Of a stretch of 64,000 nucleotides of DNA, positions 35,779-44,243 are shown one piece after another (positions within the stretch are counted from its first letter, which is position 1; the number at the start of each line of letters is the position of its first letter). This DNA is from a virus, in the IMG/VR virus record IMGVR_UViG_3300028733_000003, positions 1 through 64,000 of that record; one strand, given 5' to 3'. The position numbers were made by a program, and so were the translations under genes. The notes under the pieces were generated by a model. The model searched no databases. It was not told the DNA's origin and worked only from the letters and a program-made list of their open reading frames with translations.

Positions 35779-36540
35779 TTACTTACCGTAGAAGTACATC
35801 ACGCGACCACGGCCGCGTTCGGACAGGCCAGCGAGGGCGGTTGCCAAGTCGACGTGACTCTGCGAAACCTGCCGAGCCTTCGGGTCACACATGATGCGGA
35901 TGACGTGGATGAGGTTGATGTATTGCTTGACATCAGCGTCCGACATCTTCATGTGCTTGAGGAAGCGGAATGCGTAATCGTCGTGAAAGACCGTTTCCGA
36001 GTGCTTGAGAAAGAGCTTGTTGATCTTGGCAAAGCAAGAATCAAAGTCATCGCCGAAGCGCTCGATGCAACGAGTGATGGCCCGATAGAGCTGCTGGTGC
36101 TGCTGAACCGCCTTTGCAGCACTCACGGACTTTCCAGGACGCATCTCCTGGATGTATTCCTTGATCTGAGCGATGACCTGGCCTTCTTCAGGAGTCGAAT
36201 ATTCGTCGAGCTCCGGGTTGTGCGGAAGAGCAGCAGCAGGAGCTGTCGGATCAACCGGCGCTTCTTCAGGTGCAGCTGCAGGTTCAGCGATCACAGGGGT
36301 CTCTGCCACGACGCCTTCCTTCTCCACATACGGAAGTTCGTCGATGGGGGTGTAGCTGCTGGGCAGTCCACGATCCGAGACAGGTGCTTCTTCGGCCGCA
36401 CTTTCAGCAACCGATTCTTCGACGACCTGAGTTTCCATCACCGGGGCATCCGTCGCAGCGGATTCCGTTGCGGGAGTATCGGTGGTCGTTTCAGCAACAA
36501 CCGCATCTTCAGTCACGACTTCTTTCACATCTTTAGCCAT
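35779..36540 (-). CDS. Acidic, low-complexity protein, 253 aa
   Basis: ATG at 36540 follows AAGGAG. Residues 1-130 are dominated by Ala, Glu, Val, Pro and Thr and lack aromatic residues, predicting an unfolded arm. The C-terminal half is a compact helical domain (GQVIAQIKEYIQEMRPGKSV, then CIERFGDDFDSCFAKINKLF). It overlaps the HAD gene by eight bases. Could be a scaffold-like or DNA-mimicking protein, but no homology is known to me. Confidence 0.7.
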   Translation of the reverse strand: MAKDVKEVVTEDAVVAETTTDTPATESAATDAPVMETQVVEESVAESAAEEAPVSDRGLPSSYTPIDELPYVEKEGVVAETPVIAEPAAAPEEAPVDPTAPAAALPHNPELDEYSTPEEGQVIAQIKEYIQEMRPGKSVSAAKAVQQHQQLYRAITRCIERFGDDFDSCFAKINKLFLKHSETVFHDDYAFRFLKHMKMSDADVKQYINLIHVIRIMCDPKARQVSQSHVDLATALAGLSERGRGRVMYFYGK

Positions 36541-36922
36541 GTTCGGCTCCTTGTTCAATAAGAGGGACACCTTTGTTCGGGACTACAGGAATGCATCGAT
36601 CATCCCAAAGTTCGATCATTCCAGGGTCTTTCAGGTTTGTTACCATCAGACCACCCAGTGCATGTGCTGCAAGAAAGTCTTCTACTCTCTTGCGTTGGAT
36701 GGGGTCAGCAGCCCTGGCAGTGAAGATTCTGACTTCCTTACCTTCTGAGAGCCACTTAACAATGCGCTCATACATGGCAGGAATGATGTCTCCAATGTTC
36801 TCCAGGTTCTCTTCGCCGTAGTACTCAACCAATGTACCGTCGAAGTCAACGCCTATCCATCCTTTTTGTGTGTCAGCTTCCAACACTTCTTTACCCAGGA
36901 GCTGACCAAGTCCATTACCCAT
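36533..36922 (-). CDS. HAD-superfamily phosphatase
   Basis: 129 aa, short for the fold. Motif I VDFDGT with D26 and D28, motif II FTAR at about 68, K98 in motif III (TNLKDPG), and motif IV DD at 107-108 (ELWDDRCIPV). This C0-type HAD, without a cap, typically hydrolyses small phosphorylated metabolites or nucleotides. Placed between the RNA polymerase piece and the acidic protein. Probable nucleotide or sugar phosphatase; substrate unknown. Confidence 0.88.
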   Translation of the reverse strand: MGNGLGQLLGKEVLEADTQKGWIGVDFDGTLVEYYGEENLENIGDIIPAMYERIVKWLSEGKEVRIFTARAADPIQRKRVEDFLAAHALGGLMVTNLKDPGMIELWDDRCIPVVPNKGVPLIEQGAEHG

Positions 36923-36926
36923 TTAA

Positions 36927-38213
36927 TCACCCCAAGGTATCGTCGAGATCAAGCTCAGCCACAGTCACGCTGTTACCGTGCATCTTCTTCATGAACAAGA
37001 GCATGAAGACGTCACCGTACTTTGCCACTGCTGCCGATGCACCTGTAGGGTGTTCTGCCAGACGAGTACCGACACAGCACTTGCAAAAGTCAGTAGCTTC
37101 GAGCTTGCAAAACAACGGAGAACGCACGTGAACGCGTTTACCTACATAGGATTTGATATTCTCCGCAGTAAGTAAGATGTTCTTGCCTCCTTCGATGACT
37201 GTCATACCAATAAGGTTGTCGGTATTTTTATCCGTCACAACACGAGGCACACCGGTCTTCGAACCGCAGTCATCGATTGTGATTCGGATGTTGGAAGATG
37301 CACGAAGCATCCACTTGACCTGGTCACCGCCGAGGGCTGTCTCAGCACCACGGTTATAAGAACCCGCTCGAAGAATGGACATCATCGTGGGGAACTTATT
37401 GATATCCCATCCTTCAGACAAGGATTTGAGAACAGGGTCAGCTTGTGTTGATTCCTTAAAGCCTTCTTCAGCACCGAGCATATAGAAGAGCTTTTTACGA
37501 ACGATGTTGTAGGACTTCTTATCGATCAGAAAGCCTGCTGCTGAATCCTTGTCGAGTACTTGCTTATCAAGCGCCACAAGCTCAGCATCGATCTTTGCCA
37601 GGACTGAAGGATCAGTGAGTTCATCCTTGTGTTCTTTGAGTAGCTTATCCCTGAGCTCTTTCACAATAGGTGACAGAGTAATTGCACCTTCACTCACACC
37701 AGGAACAAACAGTGAAGTAAAGGTAGTCAGGTAATCAGCAGCCTCAGTGAACTTCAAGTACTCACTAACAAAGATTGCATTGGGTTTGGGATGGAGTGCA
37801 CGGTCATCGGTGAGCCTGGGTTCGACGACAGCCTCAATCAAACCAGGTCCAATGTCATCATCGGCAATATACGGAATCTTATCTCCGAACGGCCATACAA
37901 GAACAATCCAATTGAACACATACTTCTTGTATGTGGTTGTGCTTTTTCCTTCAGTGAGGTTGGGTATTTCACCTGCATTGATTTCGAGTGCTTCGCCTAT
38001 GGAGAACAACGGGTCTTCCGCCTTGGCATCGTCAATGACTTCCCAATCACCAGTTTCATGACTGAAGAAGAACACCTTACCTGCTTCTCGCTTGATTGAG
38101 AATGGTTTGGGTTCTTTAAGGTCTTCAGCCACAGCAAACGCCGAGAACATCCACCAGGCTTGCTTGTAGAGTTCATTCGTGCATGCTTGAACCACGTAAT
38201 CTCTTTTTTTCAT
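36927..38213 (-). CDS. RNA polymerase beta-prime-like subunit, C-terminal type (first copy)
   Basis: 428 aa. Matches the beta-prime region around the second zinc-binding site: RAGSYNRGAETALGGDQVKW is equivalent to the GARKGLADTALKTA region, then IDDCGSKTG, and VRSPLFC followed by DFCKCCVG. The four cysteines have the spacing of the bacterial zinc-binding cluster (E. coli C814, C888, C895, C898). A long N-terminal domain without similarity precedes it. The NADFDGD active-site motif is not here, so the N-terminal part must be another gene. In phiKZ the two phage RNA polymerases have split beta and beta-prime chains; which of the two this belongs to is not decided. RBS TCCTGAA-type; starts one base after the neighbour's stop. 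Confidence 0.78.
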   Translation of the reverse strand: MKKRDYVVQACTNELYKQAWWMFSAFAVAEDLKEPKPFSIKREAGKVFFFSHETGDWEVIDDAKAEDPLFSIGEALEINAGEIPNLTEGKSTTTYKKYVFNWIVLVWPFGDKIPYIADDDIGPGLIEAVVEPRLTDDRALHPKPNAIFVSEYLKFTEAADYLTTFTSLFVPGVSEGAITLSPIVKELRDKLLKEHKDELTDPSVLAKIDAELVALDKQVLDKDSAAGFLIDKKSYNIVRKKLFYMLGAEEGFKESTQADPVLKSLSEGWDINKFPTMMSILRAGSYNRGAETALGGDQVKWMLRASSNIRITIDDCGSKTGVPRVVTDKNTDNLIGMTVIEGGKNILLTAENIKSYVGKRVHVRSPLFCKLEATDFCKCCVGTRLAEHPTGASAAVAKYGDVFMLLFMKKMHGNSVTVAELDLDDTLG

Positions 38214-38214
38214 T

Positions 38215-39069
38215 TCAGGAGATCTTCATGTTGGGTGCTTGATTGATTCTGATGAAGAAGTCACGCACGTGGGTTTGTATTGCGCCCAAGTGTTTGAGGT
38301 CGATGAAGTTCTTCGACAGGAAAGGATCAATCAGCCGGCTATATTCGCCCTCACTGGAATTGGACATAATCACAATACCAATCAGGTTCCGGGCAATCTC
38401 AGCATCAGGCAACTCAATCAGCTCTTGATTGTAGAGTTCCTGATAATAGTCGAACGACATGTTGCAACGCAGACCCGCTTTGATCAATCCGTACAGGAAA
38501 GAATCAGGGCAGTCAGAATACAGAGCCTCGATCTTCTTGACCTTATCGGGGGAGATCAGATTCTGATCCCTCAGGAAGTCATCGATGTCGAAGTACTTGC
38601 TCTTGAGGTTCAGCGAGATTGCTCTGAACAACGAGTCTTCCACATCAGTGAAATACCCCATGAATTCTTCAGGCTTGTGAGAAGTCGCGTAGCTGAAGAT
38701 CTCGCTGAGCTTCTCGATGTTGTCCATCTCCTTATTGTCACAGATGTCAACCACATGCCCTACATCCTGGAGCTTTTGCAGGTTGTAGAGTGCTTCACAT
38801 GAGATGACGAGTTGTTCAAGACTGGCTTCCTCATCCATATAGATGCTGTGTTGCTTGAGGATGGATTCCAATACATCGGACGTATATCCGATCAGAGCAT
38901 CGTTCTGATCAGTGGGCTCCAGAAAGTCCGTACCCAAGATCAGGTCGTCGTACTGAGCCTCGTGATCTTCTACTCCAAAGTTATCAAAGATTTCATCTGC
39001 TCGCTTGAAGAGATCGACGATTTCATGGGAGTTATTTGCCACTAGCCATGCTGCAAGATTAGTTTGCAT
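38215..39069 (-). CDS. Hypothetical protein, 284 aa
   Basis: Helical, strongly acidic protein with no recognised domain. It is the first gene of the unit that continues into the beta-prime piece with one base between stop and start, so the two proteins are probably made together. That makes an RNA-polymerase-associated role worth testing. The start ATG at 39069 has GGA twelve bases upstream, a wide spacing. Confidence 0.7.
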   Translation of the reverse strand: MQTNLAAWLVANNSHEIVDLFKRADEIFDNFGVEDHEAQYDDLILGTDFLEPTDQNDALIGYTSDVLESILKQHSIYMDEEASLEQLVISCEALYNLQKLQDVGHVVDICDNKEMDNIEKLSEIFSYATSHKPEEFMGYFTDVEDSLFRAISLNLKSKYFDIDDFLRDQNLISPDKVKKIEALYSDCPDSFLYGLIKAGLRCNMSFDYYQELYNQELIELPDAEIARNLIGIVIMSNSSEGEYSRLIDPFLSKNFIDLKHLGAIQTHVRDFFIRINQAPNMKIS

Positions 39070-39177
39070 TTGAGCTTTGGTCCTTGTAAATATTTATGTC
39101 CCCCGCAGATATAGTGTATGCGAGATTAGTCAGACTATTCCTGACATCTTTACTTTACACATAACAAGGGCGCAACC

Positions 39178-39720
39178 ATGACCAAGAAATCTCAAGCACG
39201 TCAACAACGGGACTACATGAAGAAGATGGCCGGCAAACAACTCGACGAACTCGACAAGATCAACGTGCAGTGCAACTCGATGCTGCAACAGCACGAATCC
39301 CTCGTCGTCACCTTCGCTCGTCCGGAAATCCTCGGGAACGTCCAGGACCCGGCACTGGTCGAGAAGAACCTCCGAATTCTCGATCGCGACATCGCAGTGG
39401 TCAAGCCCAAGCTCGATGATCTGAAGGATCGCGCCACTACTCTGGGCAAAGTGCCTGTGGACCAGATCAACATCGAAGACTTCACCTCGCTGATCTTCGA
39501 CTACGAGTGCTGGATGGACGAGCACCAGTCGCTGCTGATGCCGACTGCTTCCTACCTGATCGAAGAAATCTCCAAGGCTGAGAACATCAACTACACCAAG
39601 GTGCAGCAAGCCAAGGCCGATGCTGGCATCAATGGCGAAATCACCGCCGAACATCAAGCCAGCTTGACGGCTGAAGTCACCGGTGAAGGCACGCAGAAAC
39701 CTGAAGAGGTGCAAGAATGA
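39178..39720 (+). CDS. Hypothetical virion-assembly-type protein, 180 aa
   Basis: ATG at 39178 after AAGGG. Largely helical with predicted coiled coil (residues 20-95) and a polar, acidic C-terminal tail. It overlaps the next gene by four bases (ATGA). Small helical gene followed by a larger partner that may frameshift resembles tail-assembly chaperone arrangements, but this is only an analogy. Confidence 0.65.
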   Translation: MTKKSQARQQRDYMKKMAGKQLDELDKINVQCNSMLQQHESLVVTFARPEILGNVQDPALVEKNLRILDRDIAVVKPKLDDLKDRATTLGKVPVDQINIEDFTSLIFDYECWMDEHQSLLMPTASYLIEEISKAENINYTKVQQAKADAGINGEITAEHQASLTAEVTGEGTQKPEEVQE

Positions 39721-41348
39721 GCGATCGTGAAGTAGAAGTCATCACTGATCCGGCGATGGTTGCTGTGGATGAGGAACCTGTGGCTGTTGCGGCTACTGAA
39801 GTTCCTCCCGCGGTTGATTCCGGTATTGGTATCGAAGAAGTCGATATCGATGAAGCTCCGGTCAACTCCGCCGCCACTGAAGCTGCTCCAGTGAGCGGAG
39901 ATGTCAATGGTCCTGATTCTGTCGACATCTCCATCGATATCGTGGACATGACCTATCCGGACATCGTTCACCAGACGGCCGAACAAACTGTTCAGCCCAA
40001 GTCCGGCGTGCTTGACCCCGACAACTCCATTCTGGTGTTTCCTGGAGACAACTCGAGCGACACTATCGAGACGATCTCTGCTGCACCGAACATGATCCTC
40101 GACACGCCCTGGCAGAAGGCGTTCAAGGAATCTCGCGGTGTGGCCGTGCCTCCCGGCTACTACACGAACACCATCAAGCGCAAGGATGCTGTCTTCGCAC
40201 AGACCATCGCATCTGAACGCGGTCCTCTGACGGTGGCTGAGCCTCGCTTCAAGGATAACGTCGGTGTGCCGGCTACGGGTGAGCACGCTCTTCGCAGGGT
40301 GCGTTCTCTGCTGGGTCGCGGTACGTCCTTACAGATTCCGTGCTGGCACTCGGGCTTTTGGCTCACTCTGCGTAACCCGACTGAATCTGAACTGCTCGAG
40401 CTGCATCGCAAGATCGGTGAAGAGAAGATCAACCTCGGTCGGCAGACCTGGGGTATGGCTCTGTCCAGTGTGAACGCCACGTTCAACAACATCATGATGG
40501 AATTCGTGATTGACCACGTCTACGACACCAGTGTCAAGGATCTGGACAACTCGGATCTGGCAGAATACCTCAGCGTACTCGACTGGCCCGTCGTGATCTG
40601 GGGTGTGGCGCTGACCGTCTATCGCAACGGCTTCCAGTATTCCCGCCCCTGCGTGAACAACCCGGCTCAGTGCCAGCACGTCTTTACTGGCATCATCAAC
40701 CTCGCCAAGATGCTCTGGGTTGATGAGAAGCGGTTCTCGGAACGTCAGATCGCACACATGACCAATCGTGGCGGTAGCACGATGACCAAGGATTCGCTCA
40801 AGATATACAGCGATGAATTCGTCCTCAACCACGGTCGCGATGTTGACCTCGGCAACGGTATCAAGGCAGCGCTAAAGATCCCGAAGATGAACGAAGGCCT
40901 GTTCTTGGGCCAGCGGTGGATCAACAACATCGTCACGCGAGTGATGAACCTCACCTCAGTTGAACTCAGTGAGAATGAGCTCAATCGTCACATCAGTGAC
41001 ATGAGTAAGGCATCGTACCTGCGTCAGTTCGAGCACTGGATCGAGAGCGTCGATGCGGATGGGATTCTGGTCAAGAAACAACGGCTGGAAGACGATGTGC
41101 TGACGAAGCTGCTCGAAGAGCTCAGTTCGGATGATGAAGTCCGCACCAAGCTCGAGGCCGAGATTTCGGAATTCATGGCCGACTCGACATCAGCAATCGT
41201 CGCGCTCACGAACATGGAATGTCCGAAGTGCGGCCATCGCGAGAAAGACGCGCTCAAGCAGTTCAAGTACCTGGTTCCGATTGAGCCTCTCATGGTTTTT
41301 TTTATCCTGCTCGCGCAGAAAGTGTCTGGAGTGGCAAACCGGGTGTAG
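39717..41348 (+). CDS. 543-aa protein with C-terminal zinc-ribbon motif; 0-frame product
   Basis: Acidic, Pro/Ala/Val-rich first 130 residues, then a folded region (PCWHSGFWLTLRNPTESELLEL) and a long helix with a Cys-x-x-Cys pair (MECPKCGHRE) near residue 505. Some T4-like baseplate hub-assembly proteins carry a similar C-terminal zinc ribbon, so a tail-assembly role is possible. The 0-frame ends soon after a run of eight T at 41296-41303. In the -1 frame the reading frame continues to 41800. Overlaps the 180-aa gene by four bases. Confidence 0.7.
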   Translation: MSDREVEVITDPAMVAVDEEPVAVAATEVPPAVDSGIGIEEVDIDEAPVNSAATEAAPVSGDVNGPDSVDISIDIVDMTYPDIVHQTAEQTVQPKSGVLDPDNSILVFPGDNSSDTIETISAAPNMILDTPWQKAFKESRGVAVPPGYYTNTIKRKDAVFAQTIASERGPLTVAEPRFKDNVGVPATGEHALRRVRSLLGRGTSLQIPCWHSGFWLTLRNPTESELLELHRKIGEEKINLGRQTWGMALSSVNATFNNIMMEFVIDHVYDTSVKDLDNSDLAEYLSVLDWPVVIWGVALTVYRNGFQYSRPCVNNPAQCQHVFTGIINLAKMLWVDEKRFSERQIAHMTNRGGSTMTKDSLKIYSDEFVLNHGRDVDLGNGIKAALKIPKMNEGLFLGQRWINNIVTRVMNLTSVELSENELNRHISDMSKASYLRQFEHWIESVDADGILVKKQRLEDDVLTKLLEELSSDDEVRTKLEAEISEFMADSTSAIVALTNMECPKCGHREKDALKQFKYLVPIEPLMVFFILLAQKVSGVANRV

Positions 41349-41800
41349 GCAAGCCTCACATCTTCGATCCCGACTTTGGAGACCCTTCCAATCCTCGGTA
41401 TGCCAACTCCATCGAAGTCATCGACTCCGAGATAAGAAAACTCATCTCGCTGACCAAAAAACTATCTTCCTCTGAGATTAAGTTCTATCTCATTGACAAG
41501 TATGAAACAGCATATGGTATTCGTAACCATGATACTGATGTTGATTCAAGTTTTGGTATCTTTGCATTTAACTCGTGTGAAGATTCGATGACATCCAGTC
41601 TGCTGTACGAGCGCGCTGAGGAGTTTGTAAGTTACAAGGTCGGCGAGTACTTTAAGCTCAGTTGGGTGGAGTTTATGGATCTGTCACATGAGCAATGCAA
41701 TATGCTCATTGATATATCCAAGAAAAGATTGACTGCGGATACTAATACGGTCAATGCCATAGCGAACACATTCAACAACATGGAATCGCCCAAGAAGTAA
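41303..41800 (+). CDS. -1 frameshift extension of the 543-aa gene (165 aa)
   Basis: Zero frame reads ATG GTT TTT TTT ATC. A -1 slip on T TTT TTT gives TTT then TAT CCT GCT and an open frame of 165 codons with no internal stop, ending at 41798-41800. The product after the slip begins YPARAESVWSGKPGVGKPHI and ends SPKK; fused to the 0-frame part it is 694 aa. The C-terminal piece is helical and has no AUG start with a Shine-Dalgarno site near its beginning (the first internal ATG is at 41588). A sequence error or a real indel in the T-run gives the same fusion. Confidence 0.65.
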   Translation, partial: YPARAESVWSGKPGVGKPHIFDPDFGDPSNPRYANSIEVIDSEIRKLISLTKKLSSSEIKFYLIDKYETAYGIRNHDTDVDSSFGIFAFNSCEDSMTSSLLYERAEEFVSYKVGEYFKLSWVEFMDLSHEQCNMLIDISKKRLTADTNTVNAIANTFNNMESPKK

Positions 41801-41857
41801 TTATTCCAGAGGGGTGGGGCATTAGCCTCATTCTTCTGGAAGTTTTTTGAGGTAAGT

Positions 41858-42337
41858 ATGCTTCGTGTAAACCACAATAGCAATTTCCTGAATGAAGGAT
41901 ATGACATCTATGTCTGTCCTGTGAATTGCGTGGGTGTGATGGGTGCTGGTGTTGCGCTGCATTTTAGCAACAGAATGAGTGCTGTTGGTAGGAAAGCATA
42001 CATCGATGCCTGTATGAGTGGCCTGATGAAACGCAAAGCGTGTATCCTGGTGGATGGTAGCTGGAAGATAGGTAAAGGCGCCACTATCGCTATGCTAGCC
42101 ACCAAGAATGACTGGAGGCGAGACAGTGATGTTGATCTGATCAAGAGAGGACTGGTCGAGTTGCGAGATCTGGCTTTGAATATGGCGGATGATCTGCGCT
42201 GGGAGTTTGCATCTATCTCCATGCCTGCGATTGGATGCGGAAGAGGTAATCTTTCGCTGGATCAAGTGATGCCTGTCATCGAAGAAGTATTTGATGAAGA
42301 TCCTCGAATACTCGTAACCGTTCATCTGGTTGACTGA
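41858..42337 (+). CDS. Macro-domain protein
   Basis: 159 aa, a stand-alone macro domain. The ADP-ribose binding loops are visible: PVNCVGVMGAGVALHF at residues 21-36, and SISMPAIGCGRGNL at about 120-133. ATG at 41858 follows GAGG. Macro domains bind or hydrolyse ADP-ribose linked to protein, RNA or DNA. In phages a likely job is to remove ADP-ribosyl marks placed by host defences, such as DarT-type DNA modification. Substrate is not visible in the sequence. Confidence 0.9.
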   Translation: MLRVNHNSNFLNEGYDIYVCPVNCVGVMGAGVALHFSNRMSAVGRKAYIDACMSGLMKRKACILVDGSWKIGKGATIAMLATKNDWRRDSDVDLIKRGLVELRDLALNMADDLRWEFASISMPAIGCGRGNLSLDQVMPVIEEVFDEDPRILVTVHLVD

Positions 42338-42360
42338 AAAAAAAAGAACATAGTAGAAGG

Positions 42361-42397
42361 TATTCACTCTAGATGCCTTGGGCATCTAGAGTGAATA
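42361..42397. terminator. Bidirectional hairpin between convergent genes
   Basis: 17-bp perfect stem (TATTCACTCTAGATGCC) with a TTG loop between the macro-domain gene and the minus-strand gene ending at 42408; an A-run precedes it on the plus strand, favouring minus-strand termination. Confidence 0.85.
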
Positions 42398-42407
42398 TTT
42401 GTACGTC

Positions 42408-42851
42408 TTATTTCTTCTGCTGGTCCTCTTGATGCTTACGCACGGCACTCTTGCAGTTCTTGTAAACCTGCAGGATACGACCACCCAGCGGCATGTCACC
42501 GAAGATGTACTCCAGGTCCGTATCGAACAGAGCAGTCGGGTCGATGATGAAACCAGACTCACGCAGGGCTGCTGTGGTGCTGTAGGCCACTGCGAACTTG
42601 CCAGTCTTGATGGCTTCTGCTGCCATGTAGCGTTCGAACACCACCAACATGCCCAATGGCGTGTAGTGGAAGAGCAGTCGCTTGCCAGCGGCCGTCACGG
42701 ACTTACGAGTCTCCCCGAAAGTCATCCCGAAGGATTCACCACTTGCCACAGCTCTGTCGTAGAATCCATCCCCGCTAGACCACGCGGGATTGAAGGGAAT
42801 TTCCTTCACCGTTTCAGTGAAGATCTTATCGAACTTGCTCTTTGTCGTCAT
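42408..42851 (-). CDS. Hypothetical protein, 147 aa
   Basis: ATG at 42851 with GGAA upstream. Predicted helical core with a beta hairpin, ending in a basic lysine-rich tail (SAVRKHQEDQQKK). No family recognised. Last gene of the accessory unit; it follows the exported-protein gene by 24 bp. Confidence 0.7.
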   Translation of the reverse strand: MTTKSKFDKIFTETVKEIPFNPAWSSGDGFYDRAVASGESFGMTFGETRKSVTAAGKRLLFHYTPLGMLVVFERYMAAEAIKTGKFAVAYSTTAALRESGFIIDPTALFDTDLEYIFGDMPLGGRILQVYKNCKSAVRKHQEDQQKK

Positions 42852-42875
42852 TTTTGTGTTCCGTTATTGTTGTCT

Positions 42876-43211
42876 TCAGAATTCACAGTTCCGCCAGGGG
42901 ACGATGAGGTAATCCACAGCCTTGACCCAGCCGAGGGTCTTGATGGGATCGTCCTTCTCTCCTGGCGCAGTGCCGATCAAGTAGTACTTGATACCCTTCT
43001 CGATCTTGGTCTCGAGAACGACGTATGCTCCCACATCGAGCGTCCCGATCTTGGTCCTGCCGGGATTGGCATAGACGTCGGGGTTGGTAGTGGGAGCGGG
43101 CACCAGGTTGCGACCAGATGCATTGAATTTCATATAGATGCAAGTGTCAGGTGGAACAGCCTGACAAATGCCGGCAAACAGAAACAAGAGAAATGCGATG
43201 AAGTATTTCAC
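42876..43211 (-). CDS. Secreted SH3-like small protein
   Basis: 111 aa, starting at GTG 43211 with TTGGAG seven bases upstream. A classic Sec signal peptide (MKYFIAFLLFLFAGICQA) is followed by PPDTCIYMKF and a compact beta-rich domain with a terminal NCEF; the two cysteines flank the mature domain and may pair. Predicted to act in the periplasm or outside. Possible roles are superinfection exclusion or envelope interaction. Family unknown. Confidence 0.8.
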   Translation of the reverse strand: MKYFIAFLLFLFAGICQAVPPDTCIYMKFNASGRNLVPAPTTNPDVYANPGRTKIGTLDVGAYVVLETKIEKGIKYYLIGTAPGEKDDPIKTLGWVKAVDYLIVPWRNCEF

Positions 43212-43275
43212 GATACACTCCAATAATGGAAAAGGGAAGATTGCTTTATTTTGTTTTACGGCAGAAAAGAAAAAA

Positions 43276-43309
43276 GTTCCCTAACAGCTTCTCCAGGCTG
43301 TTAGGGAAC
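43276..43309 (-). terminator. Rho-independent terminator
   Basis: 13-bp perfect stem GTTCCCTAACAGC; on the minus strand it is followed by TTTTTTC, ideal for intrinsic termination of the 183-aa gene ending at 43354. Confidence 0.85.
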
Positions 43310-43353
43310 AAAGATGGCCACTCTGGTTGTGTGGGCGGCCATGTAACTGATCG

Positions 43354-43905
43354 TTACGCTTCCTGGGCGACATGGTCATCATGCCTGCGTCCGAAGTTGA
43401 ACCATTTGGCGATGCGGAAGACATTGTCCGGGATCACCTCAACGGGCTTCACATACTCGTGCCCGTTGGTATCGAGCTTCGCAAGCTTGGTGTATTCGCT
43501 GGTCCTGGAGTCTTCACCAGCAGGAGAATACACGATCACCTGGAGGTTCTTTCCGATCACAGGCATGTAGCCGCGAATCATGAAAGAATCTGCCAGTGTG
43601 CAGGCTGCGATGGCGTGATGGAGAATGGTCAGATTGCAACGGCAATCCTTGAGTGTGACCCGGCCGTTATTGCGCCAAGCCTTGAGCGGCTCAGCATAGA
43701 TCGATTCCGGGAATTCCCGGAAGAACGGGGCGATCGCGAACGTGCGGAACAAGTCCGTTTCATCCGTGTTGTCAAACATAAAGCTGGGGTTGAACCCCAT
43801 CAGCGTTGCGATCGGCACAAAGATGTGCTCGAAGAGTGTAGCCATGAAACCATGGCCGAAATTGGAGTTGCTGCTCGGTGCTTCGTTAACGAATGCGAGT
43901 TTCAT
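43354..43905 (-). CDS. Hypothetical protein, 183 aa
   Basis: Start at ATG 43905, where AGGAG sits six bases upstream. Mixed alpha/beta with a mid region of Cys/His (DCRCNLTILHHAIAACTLAD), no known motif. A single-gene unit with terminators on both sides. Confidence 0.7.
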   Translation of the reverse strand: MKLAFVNEAPSSNSNFGHGFMATLFEHIFVPIATLMGFNPSFMFDNTDETDLFRTFAIAPFFREFPESIYAEPLKAWRNNGRVTLKDCRCNLTILHHAIAACTLADSFMIRGYMPVIGKNLQVIVYSPAGEDSRTSEYTKLAKLDTNGHEYVKPVEVIPDNVFRIAKWFNFGRRHDDHVAQEA

Positions 43906-43932
43906 TTCAATCTCCTGTTTGTCTTCATAAAA

Positions 43933-43974
43933 ATACCCTCGTTGGTATTTTTCTCCTGTCACCAACGAGGGTAT
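43933..43974 (-). terminator. Rho-independent terminator
   Basis: 14-bp perfect stem ATACCCTCGTTGGT followed by T-rich sequence on the minus strand; ends the 67-aa gene at 43981. Confidence 0.85.
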
Positions 43975-43980
43975 GAAACA

Positions 43981-44184
43981 TTAGTCGAGATAAGCTTCGA
44001 CGGCTTTCCGGGCCTTGCGGATAGTTTCCCGCGAAGGTGCAGAGGTGATGTAGACCCCAAGGTCCCAAGAACCAAACCTCTTTTGCTGCTCCCAGACTGC
44101 AAGAGCAGTATGCACGTTGATATTGTTCAACATGCAGAAGAAGTCAAACCGGACAAAGTCAACCTTGGGTGTGTTACGCGACAT
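43981..44184 (-). CDS. Small hypothetical protein, 67 aa
   Basis: ATG at 44184 with AGGAG upstream. Basic, helical C-terminus (SRETIRKARKAVEAYLD). No recognised family. Followed directly by a terminator. Confidence 0.75.
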   Translation of the reverse strand: MSRNTPKVDFVRFDFFCMLNNINVHTALAVWEQQKRFGSWDLGVYITSAPSRETIRKARKAVEAYLD

Positions 44185-44243
44185 ACTTTTCTCCTGTTAT
44201 GTCGTTGAAGGAAATGATACTTTACTGCAACTTCAGACCACTG

